The notes: generated by a model not told the origin, from the letters alone. A DNA stretch of 64,000 nt from Marinobacter sp. LQ44 (GCF_001447155.2 NZ_CP014754.1:2108001-2172000); one strand, 5' to 3'. Positions 53,340 to 63,440 are shown, counted from the stretch's first letter. Numbers and translations are program-made.

Positions 53340-54005
53340 TCAGTTGATGAATTCGACGTTTTCAGACAGGGGTGCCCTTGGGCTGGTGATCTGGTTCACC
53401 GGGCTGTCGGGGTTGGCGTAGCCGATGGCCATGCCGGCGAAGACTTTTCGGTGTTCGGGCAGGCCCAGGAATTCGCTGATGGTTTTGGGGTAGACGGACC
53501 AGGATTCCTGGGCGCAGCTGTCGAGGCCTTCGGCGCGCAGCAGGAGCATGATGGTTTGCAGGATCATGCCCAGGTCGGACCACTGGGGCGGGCCCATGTT
53601 GTCGTCGACGGTGCAGAACAGGCCGACCGGGGCGCCGAAGAATTCGAAGTTGCGTTTGAACCACTCGAAGCGGGCGGCTTTGTCTTCCCTGGGGATGTCG
53701 AGCTGTCGGTACATGAGTTCGCCAATCTCGAAGCGGCGGTCGCGGTAGGGTGATTGCAGTTTGGGTGGGTAGATTTCGTATTCCGGCACTTCGTTGAAGC
53801 CTTTGCTGACTTTCTCCCTCATCAGGGTTTTCAGGCGGGCCAGGGCGTCGCCGGTCACCACGTACAGGTGCCAGGGTTGCAGGTTGCCGCCGGACGGGGC
53901 CCGGGTGGCGGTTTCGATCACTTGGCGAAGGGTGGCCTCGGAAACCGGGGTGTCGAGGAAGTCCCGGACGGATTTCCGGGACTGGACGGCTTGTTGTACA
54001 TCCAT
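53340..54005 (-). CDS. nitroreductase family protein
   Basis: A 221-residue FMN-dependent oxidoreductase. The flavin-binding signature is near the N-terminus (AVQSRKSVRDFLDTPVSE), followed by TRAPSGGNLQPWHLYVVTG. It reduces nitro compounds, quinones or similar electrophiles with NAD(P)H; the true substrate is unknown. ATG at 54005 is chosen because GGGGAG lies seven bases before it and it gives the normal length; the open frame goes 49 codons further without features. It is divergent from the MFS-acyltransferase gene. Confidence 0.87.
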   Translation of the reverse strand: MDVQQAVQSRKSVRDFLDTPVSEATLRQVIETATRAPSGGNLQPWHLYVVTGDALARLKTLMREKVSKGFNEVPEYEIYPPKLQSPYRDRRFEIGELMYRQLDIPREDKAARFEWFKRNFEFFGAPVGLFCTVDDNMGPPQWSDLGMILQTIMLLLRAEGLDSCAQESWSVYPKTISEFLGLPEHRKVFAGMAIGYANPDSPVNQITSPRAPLSENVEFIN

Positions 54006-54150
54006 TGAAGACATCTCCCCAAAAAAAGTCATTGTTGTTTGAACAGGCTCAGACTGTGGCCAGTATGGAGGCCGTTTCAATGCTTGACCACCCTCACCGG
54101 CGGGTTTAGTCTCCGGCAACATTACAAGGCCAATCGAGGGTGTTCGGGTC

Positions 54151-56028
54151 ATGGAAGATCACAGTCAGTTTCGCCTGCTGTCACAGCGGCGGTTCCTGCC
54201 ATTTTTTGTGACCCAGTTTGCCGGGGCATTCAACGACAACCTGTTCAAGAACGCTTTGTTGTTGCTGGTCACCTACAGCGCCGGGGGCCTATTCGGGTTG
54301 TCGGCAGATGTGGTGGTTAACCTCGCCGCCATGCTGTTTATCCTGCCATTTTTCCTGTTTTCCGCAATTGCCGGCCAGGTGGCGGATCGGTTCGAGAAGT
54401 CGGCGGTTATCCGTTGGATCAAGTTTGCCGAAGTGGTGATCATGGGCGTCGCCGCCGTCGGGCTCTGGTTTGGCTGGTACGAGATGTTGTTTCTGCTGTT
54501 GTTCCTCACCGGGGTGCAATCCGCCTTTTTCGGACCGGTAAAGTACGCCATTCTGCCCCAGGCCCTGAAGGATTCTGAGCTGGTGGGTGGCAACGCGCTG
54601 GTGGAGATGGGCACCTTTGTGGCCATACTGGTGGGCACGCTGATGGCCGGCGTGATGATGAAAGCCCCGGTGCCGGGCCCGGTGATTGCGGTGGCCGTGG
54701 CTTTACTGGCCATCACAGGCCTGATCGCCGCGCTGCGGATTCCCAAAGCGAAGGCTGCCGCGCCGGATCTGAAGATCCAGTTCCGCCCGCTCCAGGAAAC
54801 CTGGAAGCTGATGGCCATCGCCCGGGATAATCACAATGTGTTCCTGAGCATTCTGGCCATTTCCTGGTTCTGGTTTCTGGGCGCCGCCTACCTGACTCAG
54901 TTCCCCAACTTTGCCAAAACCCACCTGATGGGTGACGAAACCGTGGTCACCATCCTGCTGGCTATTTTCACCATCGGCATTGCCGCCGGCTCCATTGCCT
55001 GTGAGCGGCTGTCCGGCCACAAGATTGAGCTGGGTATTGTGCCCATTGGTTCCCTCGGGCTCAGTTTCTTCGGCATTGACCTGTACTTCAACATGCCCGA
55101 GCAGCCCATTCCCTCCGACTGGTGGATGATCATCACCGATCCCCATTACCGCCAGGTGGCCATCGACTTGCTGGCCATCGGCATTTTTGGCGGGCTGTTT
55201 ATTGTGCCGCTGTATGCCTACGTTCAGCGAGAGGCCTCGCCAGACACCCGGGCGCGGGTGATCGCCGCCCTCAACATTTTTAACGCCCTGTTCATGGTGA
55301 TCAGTGCCCTGCTGGCCATGCTGATGCTGGGCGTGATCGGGCTGAGCATTCCCGAGTTTTTCCTGGTGCTGTCGATCATGAACCTGATCGTGGCGGGCTT
55401 TGTCTATCAGCAGGTGCCGGATTTTGCCCTGCGCTTTGTGATCTGGGTGCTGTCCCACACCGTCTACCGGGTCAGCCATCATCACCTGGACAGGATCCCC
55501 GAAGAAGGGCCAGCGCTGTTGGTGTGTAACCACGTGTCCTACATGGACGCCCTGGTGATTGCCGGTGCCGTGCGCAGGCCGGTGCGCTTTGTGATGGACC
55601 ACAACATCTTCGCAACCCCCATCATGGGCAGCTTTTTCCGGCTGGCCAAGACCATCCCGATTGGTCCTAAATCCAAAGTCCCGGAAATCTACCAAGCGGC
55701 CTTCGACCGCATTGATGAGGAGCTGGCCGCCGGCCATCTGGTGTGCATTTTCCCGGAGGGCAAACTGACCAAGGACGGCGAAGTGGATACCTTCAAATCC
55801 GGCGTGGACATGATTCTGCAGCGCCGGCCGGTCACCGTCGTGCCGATGGCCCTGAGAGGCCTGTGGGGCAGTTTCTTCAGCCACTGCGGCGGCCCGGCAT
55901 TCAGTCACCTGCCGAAGCGTTTCTGGTCCAGGATACACCTTCTTGCCGATCACCCTGTCGCTCCGGAGGAGGCCGGGGCCACTGTGCTCGAGCATAAGGT
56001 CAAAGCACTCAGGGGGTCTCAACCCTAG
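54151..56028 (+). CDS. MFS transporter-PlsC acyltransferase fusion
   Basis: A 625-residue protein. Residues 1-420 are a 12-helix MFS module of the lysophospholipid transporter (LplT) type (FFVTQFAGAFNDNLFKNALL, ITGVQSAFFGPVKYAILPQ-like LTGVQSAFFGPVKY). Residues about 440-620 are a 1-acylglycerophosphate acyltransferase domain with NHVSYMD near 460 and FPEGKLT near 534. This is the LplT-Aas arrangement without the acyl-ACP ligase domain. It should flip and re-acylate lysophospholipids at the inner membrane; its acyl donor is unknown. The 3' end overlaps that of the RND gene by 20 bp. Confidence 0.85.
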   Translation: MEDHSQFRLLSQRRFLPFFVTQFAGAFNDNLFKNALLLLVTYSAGGLFGLSADVVVNLAAMLFILPFFLFSAIAGQVADRFEKSAVIRWIKFAEVVIMGVAAVGLWFGWYEMLFLLLFLTGVQSAFFGPVKYAILPQALKDSELVGGNALVEMGTFVAILVGTLMAGVMMKAPVPGPVIAVAVALLAITGLIAALRIPKAKAAAPDLKIQFRPLQETWKLMAIARDNHNVFLSILAISWFWFLGAAYLTQFPNFAKTHLMGDETVVTILLAIFTIGIAAGSIACERLSGHKIELGIVPIGSLGLSFFGIDLYFNMPEQPIPSDWWMIITDPHYRQVAIDLLAIGIFGGLFIVPLYAYVQREASPDTRARVIAALNIFNALFMVISALLAMLMLGVIGLSIPEFFLVLSIMNLIVAGFVYQQVPDFALRFVIWVLSHTVYRVSHHHLDRIPEEGPALLVCNHVSYMDALVIAGAVRRPVRFVMDHNIFATPIMGSFFRLAKTIPIGPKSKVPEIYQAAFDRIDEELAAGHLVCIFPEGKLTKDGEVDTFKSGVDMILQRRPVTVVPMALRGLWGSFFSHCGGPAFSHLPKRFWSRIHLLADHPVAPEEAGATVLEHKVKALRGSQP

Positions 56029-59000
56029 CCCGCCGACCCAACACCAGAATAATCAGCGAGGGCAGGAAGGTGACGGTCACGATCGCCGCACCCAATAGGC
56101 CAAAGAGCACAATCGCACCGACCCCGCGGTAGAGTTCCGTCCCCTCGCCGGGCAGAAAAACCAGGGGCGACAGGCCGCACAGGGTGGTCATGGTCGTCAT
56201 GGCGATGGGCCGTAACCGGGTCTGAACCGCGCCGGTGACCGCCTCCACCACGGTCACGCCTTTGCTGCGCAGATTGTGACGGGCCTGTTCCACCACCAGT
56301 ATCGGGTTGTTGACGACGGTTCCCATCAGAATCAGGAATCCCAACATGGAGATCATGTCAAACGGCTGCCGCAAAGGTTGCAGGCCGATCAGAGGCAGCA
56401 TCCCGCCCACCAGGTTCATCAGTCCGAGCCCGACAATACCGCCGGCCACCCCCAGGGGGATCGCCGTCATAATCAGCAGCGGGAATCCCCAGTGAGCAAA
56501 AATGGCCACCAGCAGCAGATAGACAATGGCAATGGCGATCAGGAAGTTACCCGTCAGGGCATCGCGGGTGGCGTTGAGCTGATCACTGGCCCCGGAAATA
56601 TCCACCGTCACGTTCGCCGGCAGCTCGCCACTGGCCCGCAAGGCATCCAGTAATTCTGTGCGCACCCTTTCCACGCCGGCCTCAAGGGGCACATCCGGCG
56701 GCGGTATCACGTTCAAGGTAACCGTCCGCCGGCCATCAACCCGGCGGACGGTGCTGGTATCCACTGTTTCTTCGATCGTGGCCAGGCTCGATAGTGGCAG
56801 AATGGCGCCCGAGGGCGTGTGCACGGCAACATCCGGCAGTTTGCTCAGGTCTGGTTGCTGCCCCTCCTGGCCATAGAGGTAGATATCGATCTTCTCGTCG
56901 TCCAGGAAGAAATCATCCACATAGCTGCCTTCGGTGAGAGTGGCCACAGTAAACCCGATGGCCTCCGCATCCAGTCCAAGCTCCGCGGCCCGGTCCCAAT
57001 CTGGCCGGATCTGAATCAGCGGTTGGGCCAGCGTGAGTGTCGACGGCTGGCTCTGGATGCGAGGGCCGTCGAAGATCTGCTCTGCCCGCCGATAGGCGGC
57101 ATTGGCAGCCTGATAGACCGACGCCAGATCCGGACCGGAAATGTCCAGATTAATACTGCGGGTGCCCCCGTCGTTGCTGGAGATGATCGAGCCTTTAGCG
57201 GCAAACGCGCGCATTCCCGGGAATTGCCGGTATACGCGAGTGATCTCGCTCATCAGGGCGTTGATGTGGGTGGGGTCCAGGGTCTCTGAAATGATCCGGA
57301 CACGGGTTGGCGTAACCCCCATGTTCAGATAGGCAATCGGCGGCACTTGCGTTTCACCACGGGCATAGGCTTCGCCATCGGCATTCACGTGGGGCAGAAA
57401 ATGCGCCTCTACCAGCTCCGCAATCGCGGCCATTTCAGTCAGGTTATAGCCCGGCGGCGCGGTCATGGCGGCAAAGGTTTTCGGCTCTTCGCCCTCTGGC
57501 AGGTACTCGGCTGGAGGCGTCAACACCAGAATGATCCACAGGCTGACCCCGGCGGTCACCGCGATCACCAACACCCGGCGCAGCGACCCATCCACCAGCC
57601 AGCGCACCAGCCCCATCACACGGGCAACCCATCCGCCCCCGGTGTCATTGCCATACTGATCGACCTTGTCGGCTTTGCCGCCAAAGTCGAGGCGGGCACA
57701 TAAGGTAGGGATAATCGTGACGGCCACCAACATGGAGGCCAGTATCGCCGCCGATATGGCGATGGCGACGTCTGAATACAGCTGGCCAGCTTCCTCTTCG
57801 ATGAACAGGATCGGCAGAAACACCAGAATCGTGGTGGCGGTCGAGGCGAGTACCGCCGGCCATACCTCCCTCACGCCCTTGAGCGACGATTCCATCCGGT
57901 CCAGCCCCAATCGCCGGTATCGTTCGATGTTCTCCAGCACCACAATGCTGTTATCCACGGTCATGCCAATGGCAAAGGCGACACCAGCCAATGAGATCAC
58001 GTTGATCGTGCGCCCGGTCATCAGCAGACCAATAAACGCCGCAATCGCGCACAGCGGAATACCGACCACACCGGCAAAGGTGGCCCGCCCGGAGCGCAGG
58101 AACAGGTACAGCACCAGGGTGGCGAACACGGCACCAATGCCAAGATTGGTCCAGACATTGGCCACCGAGGCTTCGACATAACGGGCATCGTCAGACGTCA
58201 GCGTCAATTGAAGGCCGGCGGGCTCCAGCACCTCACGATTGATGGCGGCCACCTCCTCCAGCATCGCCCGCTTGATCTGAATAACGTTGGAGCCGCTTTC
58301 CCGGCGAACCTGTAAGCCAATCACACGCTGGCCGTTGATAATGGACAAGTCTCTCAACAAGGCATGAGCCTGGCGCACCCTGGCCACTTCGCCGAGCCGG
58401 ACCACGCTGTCTCCGTCCCGTTGAACGACCAGCCGTTCCAGGGCTTCCACGTCGTCAAAACGCCCGACCGTCCGCAACAGATAACGGCGCTTGCCGGAAT
58501 CCACTTCACCACCGGAGATGTCCCGGTTGCGCGCGGTGATGGCGTCGCGCAGGTCCAGCAGGCTCAAACCACGCTGAGCCAGGGCAGTCTCATCAACAAT
58601 GATCTGCATCTGCCGATCGGCACCGCCGCCAACCGTGACTTCCGAGACCCCCGGCACGCTCTCCATGCGGGGGCGCACCCGATCTTCCACAAAGTCCCGC
58701 ATCAATTCGATATCGAGCTCCCGGGGGTTGCCCTCCAGAGTCGCAATACGGAAATACATGAAGGCATTGGCGGAGAACGAGGCTGCGACAATCCGGGGCT
58801 GATCAACATTGCGCGGGTAGTCCGACACCTGGCTCAGTGCATTGTTGATCTGAATGAGGGTTTCGGTGATGTCGACGCCGAACGGAAACTCCAGCTCGAT
58901 CTCAGAAGCGCCACTGGAGGCCGTTGCCGTCATCCGGCTCAGGTTGGGTACATTGCGCAGGAAGCGCTCCTGCTCAATCAGAATTTCCTTCTCGATGTCT

Positions 59001-59164
59001 TGGGGCGTGGCTCCCGGCCAACGGGTTTCCACGGTGACCGTGCGTACTTCCAGATCGGGAATCATCTGGACCGGAATTCGCATTGCTGCGGCCGCACCCA
59101 GAATGGCGACGATCAGCGCGATCACCGCCACCAGGATGCCGTGGCGGATAATACCGGCAAACAT
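56009..59164 (-). CDS. RND-family efflux pump, inner-membrane component
   Basis: A 1051-residue RND transporter with twelve helices in two repeats and two large periplasmic loops. Landmarks include the N-terminal helix then PVQMIPDLEVRTVTVETRWPG, GMTVDNSIVVLENIERYRRLG with the proton-relay Asp near residue 400, and the second-half GFLILMGTVVNNPILVVEQAR. It exports drugs, solvents or lipids from the periplasm with H+. The start overlaps the adaptor stop (ATGA). No outer-membrane channel gene is adjacent, so TolC would be supplied elsewhere. Confidence 0.92.
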   Translation of the reverse strand: MFAGIIRHGILVAVIALIVAILGAAAAMRIPVQMIPDLEVRTVTVETRWPGATPQDIEKEILIEQERFLRNVPNLSRMTATASSGASEIELEFPFGVDITETLIQINNALSQVSDYPRNVDQPRIVAASFSANAFMYFRIATLEGNPRELDIELMRDFVEDRVRPRMESVPGVSEVTVGGGADRQMQIIVDETALAQRGLSLLDLRDAITARNRDISGGEVDSGKRRYLLRTVGRFDDVEALERLVVQRDGDSVVRLGEVARVRQAHALLRDLSIINGQRVIGLQVRRESGSNVIQIKRAMLEEVAAINREVLEPAGLQLTLTSDDARYVEASVANVWTNLGIGAVFATLVLYLFLRSGRATFAGVVGIPLCAIAAFIGLLMTGRTINVISLAGVAFAIGMTVDNSIVVLENIERYRRLGLDRMESSLKGVREVWPAVLASTATTILVFLPILFIEEEAGQLYSDVAIAISAAILASMLVAVTIIPTLCARLDFGGKADKVDQYGNDTGGGWVARVMGLVRWLVDGSLRRVLVIAVTAGVSLWIILVLTPPAEYLPEGEEPKTFAAMTAPPGYNLTEMAAIAELVEAHFLPHVNADGEAYARGETQVPPIAYLNMGVTPTRVRIISETLDPTHINALMSEITRVYRQFPGMRAFAAKGSIISSNDGGTRSINLDISGPDLASVYQAANAAYRRAEQIFDGPRIQSQPSTLTLAQPLIQIRPDWDRAAELGLDAEAIGFTVATLTEGSYVDDFFLDDEKIDIYLYGQEGQQPDLSKLPDVAVHTPSGAILPLSSLATIEETVDTSTVRRVDGRRTVTLNVIPPPDVPLEAGVERVRTELLDALRASGELPANVTVDISGASDQLNATRDALTGNFLIAIAIVYLLLVAIFAHWGFPLLIMTAIPLGVAGGIVGLGLMNLVGGMLPLIGLQPLRQPFDMISMLGFLILMGTVVNNPILVVEQARHNLRSKGVTVVEAVTGAVQTRLRPIAMTTMTTLCGLSPLVFLPGEGTELYRGVGAIVLFGLLGAAIVTVTFLPSLIILVLGRRARVETP

Positions 59165-60228
59165 CAGTTCGCCTCCCGCTCGGCAATCCGGACCGTCACA
59201 CCCTGGCTGAGATTTTCATTGCCCCGCACCACCACCTGTTGGCCGGCTTCCAGACCACGGGTAATTTCAATCCGGCCACTGAAACCGGTACCTGGCCAAA
59301 CCCGCTTTTCACTGACCGTAAAGGTGTCGTTACCCTCAGGCTCGGCAATCCACACCGTTACCCGGCCTTCAGGGTACCGGTTGATCGCGTCCCGCGGCAC
59401 CGTCAAGCCGCGCTCTCCGGTTGTGATTCTTAACGTTGCCCGGACCGCCATGCCGGGTAGCACGGGCAAGTTATCGGGCCGATCAGCTCGCAACAGGAAA
59501 GTCCTCGACTGAGCATCGTTGACCGGCACCAGGGTCACGATGTCGGCTTGCATCCGGTCGTTGTGATGGGAGATCCACAGCTCACTGTTTTCATTAATTC
59601 GGGCAAAGTAGTCCTGAGGAACCTGAAAATCCAGTGCCAGGTTATCGGTATCTACCAGGCGCAACAGCTCAGTGCCTGGCGTTACCCACTCGCCCAGGTC
59701 CAGTGAACGGTGACTGATTATGCCGTCGAATGGCGCCACCAGGCGGTGCCTGTCAACCTGTACATCAATCTGTTGGCGCTCGGCCTCAAGGCGCGCCAAC
59801 AACGCCTCAGCCGCAGCTACCTCACTCTCCCGGGCACTGACTTCGGTGGCTGCGATATTGCGCCCTGCGCCAACCGATCTGGCCTCTCGCAGTCTTCTTT
59901 CCGCCTCCGCCAGTCGGGCTCGGGCTTCTTCCACTTCAGCACGGGCAGCGCGGCTTTGCCAGTCCACCAGTTCGTGATCCAGTTCCGCCAGCAAGTCGCC
60001 GGTAACCACACGGTCGCCAATATCCACATGCAATGCTTTGAGTAAACCGGCAACCGACGCGGAAATTCGTGAGCTGCGCAGAGCATTGACGGTACCATTG
60101 AGGGAAACCTCCTGAACCACCTCTTGCTCAACCACCGCTTCAAGGCGAACGATGGGCCTGTCCTGAGCAAGCACACCGGACGACGCACTTGTCAGAATGA
60201 ACACTATCCAGATACAGACACGCTGCAC
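59164..60228 (-). CDS. RND efflux periplasmic adaptor (membrane fusion protein)
   Basis: A 354-residue HlyD/AcrA-like adaptor. A signal peptide (residues 1-21, ending SGVLAQ, not a lipobox) is followed by a lipoyl-like half (ISASVAGLLKALHVDIGDRVVTGD), a coiled-coil hairpin (about 85-150, RAEVEEARARLAEAERRLRE), the second half (LVAPFDGIISHRSLDLGEWV) and a beta-barrel. It links the RND pump to the outer-membrane channel. The start appears to be GTG after AGGGAG. First gene of the two-gene operon. Confidence 0.9.
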   Translation of the reverse strand: MQRVCIWIVFILTSASSGVLAQDRPIVRLEAVVEQEVVQEVSLNGTVNALRSSRISASVAGLLKALHVDIGDRVVTGDLLAELDHELVDWQSRAARAEVEEARARLAEAERRLREARSVGAGRNIAATEVSARESEVAAAEALLARLEAERQQIDVQVDRHRLVAPFDGIISHRSLDLGEWVTPGTELLRLVDTDNLALDFQVPQDYFARINENSELWISHHNDRMQADIVTLVPVNDAQSRTFLLRADRPDNLPVLPGMAVRATLRITTGERGLTVPRDAINRYPEGRVTVWIAEPEGNDTFTVSEKRVWPGTGFSGRIEITRGLEAGQQVVVRGNENLSQGVTVRIAEREAN

Positions 60229-60414
60229 ACACGTCTCCCTATGCGTCCCGATTTAGATGCATTTAACACCCGACATTTATCCACTACGAGCAAAAGCAGG
60301 TTCCAGACCTGACCGGGCAAAAAGTCCCAATCGGTCATCCGGTCAATTCACTCTGCAGGCAACTCGGGTACTATCCACTCTAGTCTCAATAACAAGTTGC
60401 CAAAAGGTGCCGAC

Positions 60415-61782
60415 GTGAAACCCCTGAGCCCCACCGACCAACTCTTTCTCTGGCTGGAAAAACGCCAACAACCCATGCACGTGGGTGGCCTGCAGCTGTT
60501 CTCGTTTCCCGAGGGCGCGCCGGATGATTACGTGGCACAGCTGGCGGACGAGCTGAGGCAGAAATTTGAGGTGACACCGCCGTTCAACCAGCGGCTGAGC
60601 TACAAGCTGGGGCAGCCAGTATGGGTGGAAGACGAACACCTGGACCTGGAACACCATTTCCGCTTCGAGGCCCTGCCAACCCCCGGTCGTATCCGGGAAT
60701 TACTGGCGTTTGTGTCGGCGGAGCATTCCCATTTGATGGACCGGGAACGGCCCATGTGGGAGGTGCACTTGATTGAGGGCTTGAAGGATCGGCAGTTTGC
60801 CATCTACACCAAGGTGCACCACTCTCTGGTAGACGGGGTATCCGCCATGCGCATGGCCACCCGGATGCTCAGCGACAACCCGGAGGACACCGGACTTCCC
60901 CCCATCTGGGACCTGCCCCGAAGAGCCCGGCCAGACCGTGACGACGCGGGCAGCTCGCTGTGGCACAGCATCGCCCACGTGCTGGGGATGTCCGGCAAGC
61001 AGCTGGGCACCATTCCGACGGTAGCCAAAGAACTGCTCAAAACCATCAACCAGGCCCGCAAAGACCCGGCCTACGACTCGATATTCCACGCGCCGCGCAG
61101 CGTGTTGAACCAGAAAATCACCGGCTCCCGCCGTTTCGCCGCCCAGTCCTACTGCCTCACCCGCATCAAAGCGGTGTGCGAAGCCTACGGCACCACCATC
61201 AACGATGTGGTAACGGCCATGTGCGCGTCGGCTTTGCGCACGTATCTGATGAACCAGGATGCCCTGCCGGAGAAACCGCTGATTGCCTTTGTGCCGGTGT
61301 CCCTGCACCGGGACGACAGCACCGAGGGCAATCAGGTGGGGGTGATTCTGGCCAACTTGCACACCGACGAGAACGACGCCGGCCAGCGATTGGTGAAGAT
61401 TCATCATGGTATGCAGGAGGCCAAGGACCGGTACCGGCACATGTCGCCGGAAGAAATCATCAACTACACCGCGCTTACCCTGGCCCCCGCAGCATTCCAC
61501 CTGCTCACCGGCATGGCGCCCAAATGGCAGACCTTCAACGTGGTGATTTCCAACGTGCCTGGGCCATCCAAGCCGCTGTATTGGAACGGGGCAAAGCTGG
61601 AAGGCATGTACCCGGTGTCCATTGCCATGGATCGCCTGGCCCTGAACATGACCCTGACCAGCTACAACGGCCAGGTGGAGTTCGGGCTGATCGGCTGCCG
61701 CCGAACCCTGCCCAGCCTGCAGCGGATGCTGGATTACCTGGAAAACGGCCTCGCGGAACTGGAGACCGCCGCAGGCCTTTGA
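60415..61782 (+). CDS. wax ester synthase/diacylglycerol acyltransferase (WS/DGAT)
   Basis: A 455-residue bifunctional acyltransferase joining fatty acyl-CoA to fatty alcohols (wax esters) or diacylglycerol (triacylglycerol). The active-site motif is HHSLVDG with His135 and His136; later family blocks include NDVVTAMCASALRTYL, FNVVISNVPGP and the final SYNGQVEFGLIGCR. The N-terminus (LSPTDQLFLWLEKRQQPMHV) is nearly that of Marinobacter WS1 as I recall it. The GTG start at 60415 follows AAAAGGT; a TTG 18 bases earlier is less likely. It is transcribed alone. Confidence 0.95.
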   Translation: MKPLSPTDQLFLWLEKRQQPMHVGGLQLFSFPEGAPDDYVAQLADELRQKFEVTPPFNQRLSYKLGQPVWVEDEHLDLEHHFRFEALPTPGRIRELLAFVSAEHSHLMDRERPMWEVHLIEGLKDRQFAIYTKVHHSLVDGVSAMRMATRMLSDNPEDTGLPPIWDLPRRARPDRDDAGSSLWHSIAHVLGMSGKQLGTIPTVAKELLKTINQARKDPAYDSIFHAPRSVLNQKITGSRRFAAQSYCLTRIKAVCEAYGTTINDVVTAMCASALRTYLMNQDALPEKPLIAFVPVSLHRDDSTEGNQVGVILANLHTDENDAGQRLVKIHHGMQEAKDRYRHMSPEEIINYTALTLAPAAFHLLTGMAPKWQTFNVVISNVPGPSKPLYWNGAKLEGMYPVSIAMDRLALNMTLTSYNGQVEFGLIGCRRTLPSLQRMLDYLENGLAELETAAGL

Positions 61783-62190
61783 TCAGCCGATCTGGTCGGC
61801 GTGGTTGCGCTCGGAGATCTGGCTGTTCAGGGTCCAGAAGTCGTACAGCACACCAATCAGGAACAGGCCGCCGGTCAGCAGGTAGATGATGCCGGTGATC
61901 CACTTGCCCATGTACATGCGGTGTACGCCGAACACGCCCAGGAAGGTGAGCAGTATCCAGCTGATGTTGTAGCTGATATTGCCTTCCTGAAAGCGTTTGT
62001 CGGCCTCACGGTCCATGCTCGGGATCAGGAACAGATCGATGATCCAGCCAATGAGGAACAGCCCGAAGGTGAAGAACCAGATGGTGCCGGTGATGGGTTT
62101 GCCGTAGTAAAAGCGGTGGGAGCCCAGGAATCCGAAGATCCAGAGCAGATAGCCTATAACTTTGCTGTGGGTGTCTGGTTGTCCGTTCAT
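61783..62190 (-). CDS. TM2-domain membrane protein
   Basis: A 135-residue membrane protein with two TM2-type hairpins (YLLWIFGFLGSHRFYYGKPI with WFFTFGLFLIGWIIDLFLIP, then WILLTFLGVFGVHRMYMGKW with IYLLTGGLFLIGVLYDFWTL). The G-hR-Y-G turn is in both. The function of bacterial TM2 proteins is unsettled. GGAACCAAG precedes the ATG. The 3' end abuts that of the wax synthase gene. Confidence 0.85.
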   Translation of the reverse strand: MNGQPDTHSKVIGYLLWIFGFLGSHRFYYGKPITGTIWFFTFGLFLIGWIIDLFLIPSMDREADKRFQEGNISYNISWILLTFLGVFGVHRMYMGKWITGIIYLLTGGLFLIGVLYDFWTLNSQISERNHADQIG

Positions 62191-62235
62191 CTTGGTTCCT
62201 TTATTTGGATTGTGTTACTCCTGCCCTAGCCTGTG

Positions 62236-62319
62236 GGTTTGGGGGCGGGACTGGGGAGGTTGGATTATTTTTCCCTTGGAAAAAATTCTCTGACCACCCT
62301 GCGACCATGCTCCCAAACC
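62236..62319. repeat. decayed inverted-repeat element (copy 4)
   Basis: GGTTTGGG (62236-62243) and CCCAAACC (62312-62319) close a region with partial pairing further in. The interior shares TTGGGGGCGG and TGGAAAAAAT with the element and flank at 52791-52838. Lies between araC-type and TM2 genes; no gene seen in this gap. Confidence 0.55.
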
Positions 62320-62333
62320 AGAGGCGCAACAAA

Positions 62334-63440
62334 TCAAGGCCCCACCTCCGGAGCCGGGTCCGGCCCACCTTCCCGAAACTCGGAGGCGGACTTCCCGGTC
62401 CACTTGCGGAATGCCCGGCTGAAGTTGGACAGGTCGGCATAGCCCAGCTCATAGGCAATCTCGCTGACCGACTGATTGGTATAACGCAGCAGCTGGATCG
62501 CCCGGTCTTTCAGCACCGCCTCGACGATTTCGCGGTAGCTGGTGTCTTTCTCCGCCAGCCGCCGTTTAAGCGTTCGGGACGACACACAGAAACGCTCTGC
62601 CATCGCTTCCAGGGACGGCAGCGGCCCCGGCGTCATGCGCAGCATGTTGCGGATCGCCAGCACGATATCGCCCTGTTCCTTCAGCGCCTTTTGCAGTTCA
62701 AACTCACACTGGTCCCGGGCCATGCGGGAGGCTTCGGCATCGGCCAGGCGCATGCGCACGTCCAGCAGCTTGCGAGGCAACACCAGCATTTCCTCCGGCT
62801 GGCCGTATTCGAAACGCACCGGTAACTGGCTGGCAAACCGGGCATAGTAGGCCGGCTCCGGGCTGGACAGGCGTACCGAGACCCCTGGTAACTTACCATC
62901 CTCCAGGGCAAAGCCCCGGCTTTCGGCATCGGCACGGTCCAGGAGCTGTTCGGTTAACAGAATCAGGGTGGCGCTGACGGTTTCGGCCAGGAAACCATAT
63001 AGCCCCGGCACATCAAATTCGGTACACAACTGCACCAGCACCTGATCACCGGCCAGGGACTGTTTCATGCTCAGGAACGGAGCCCGCAGTTGCAGATAGC
63101 GGCGGACCGAATCCAGTGCCCCTTCAAAGGTCGGGCTAGTCAGGGCGGCAAAACCGAGGGTGCCGTGAATGGTCAGCCGGAGTTCCTTGGCCAGGTGGAA
63201 GCTGAGGCCATCCTTTCCGGCCAGCTCCAGGGCGCGCTGGGCCATCAGGATGGCATCGGTTACGAAGATGCGGCTGTCGTTGGCCTTGAGGTCGTCTGCC
63301 GTGAAATCCAGCCCCTGGTAAAGGGCCCGGTCGTTGTGGCCGAGCTGGCGTACCGTTTCACCCAGTACCCGCAGGTAAACGCCGGGTACCAGGAACAGCC
63401 CCAGCATTTGTCGTTCTTTGTCTGCACTGGTTGATGCCAT
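62334..63440 (-). CDS. AraC-family transcriptional regulator (OruR/ArgR-like)
   Basis: A 368-residue regulator. Residues about 20-210 form the arabinose-binding-like domain of the OruR branch (LTIHGTLGFAALTSPTFEGAL, in parts). The last 100 residues are two helix-turn-helix motifs (MAERFCVSSRTLKRRLAEKD, VSEIAYELGYADLSNFSRAF). ATG at 63440 is chosen for CAGGGAC upstream and because the frame before it looks non-coding. It is divergent from a metal-dependent hydrolase gene, which is its most likely target. Confidence 0.88.
   Translation of the reverse strand: MASTSADKERQMLGLFLVPGVYLRVLGETVRQLGHNDRALYQGLDFTADDLKANDSRIFVTDAILMAQRALELAGKDGLSFHLAKELRLTIHGTLGFAALTSPTFEGALDSVRRYLQLRAPFLSMKQSLAGDQVLVQLCTEFDVPGLYGFLAETVSATLILLTEQLLDRADAESRGFALEDGKLPGVSVRLSSPEPAYYARFASQLPVRFEYGQPEEMLVLPRKLLDVRMRLADAEASRMARDQCEFELQKALKEQGDIVLAIRNMLRMTPGPLPSLEAMAERFCVSSRTLKRRLAEKDTSYREIVEAVLKDRAIQLLRYTNQSVSEIAYELGYADLSNFSRAFRKWTGKSASEFREGGPDPAPEVGP

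Noticed and set aside
54703..56022. 439-codon open frame antisense to the MFS-acyltransferase gene
   Set aside because: Composition is rich in His, Gly, Asp and Gln with no recognisable fold; shadow of a GC-rich gene.
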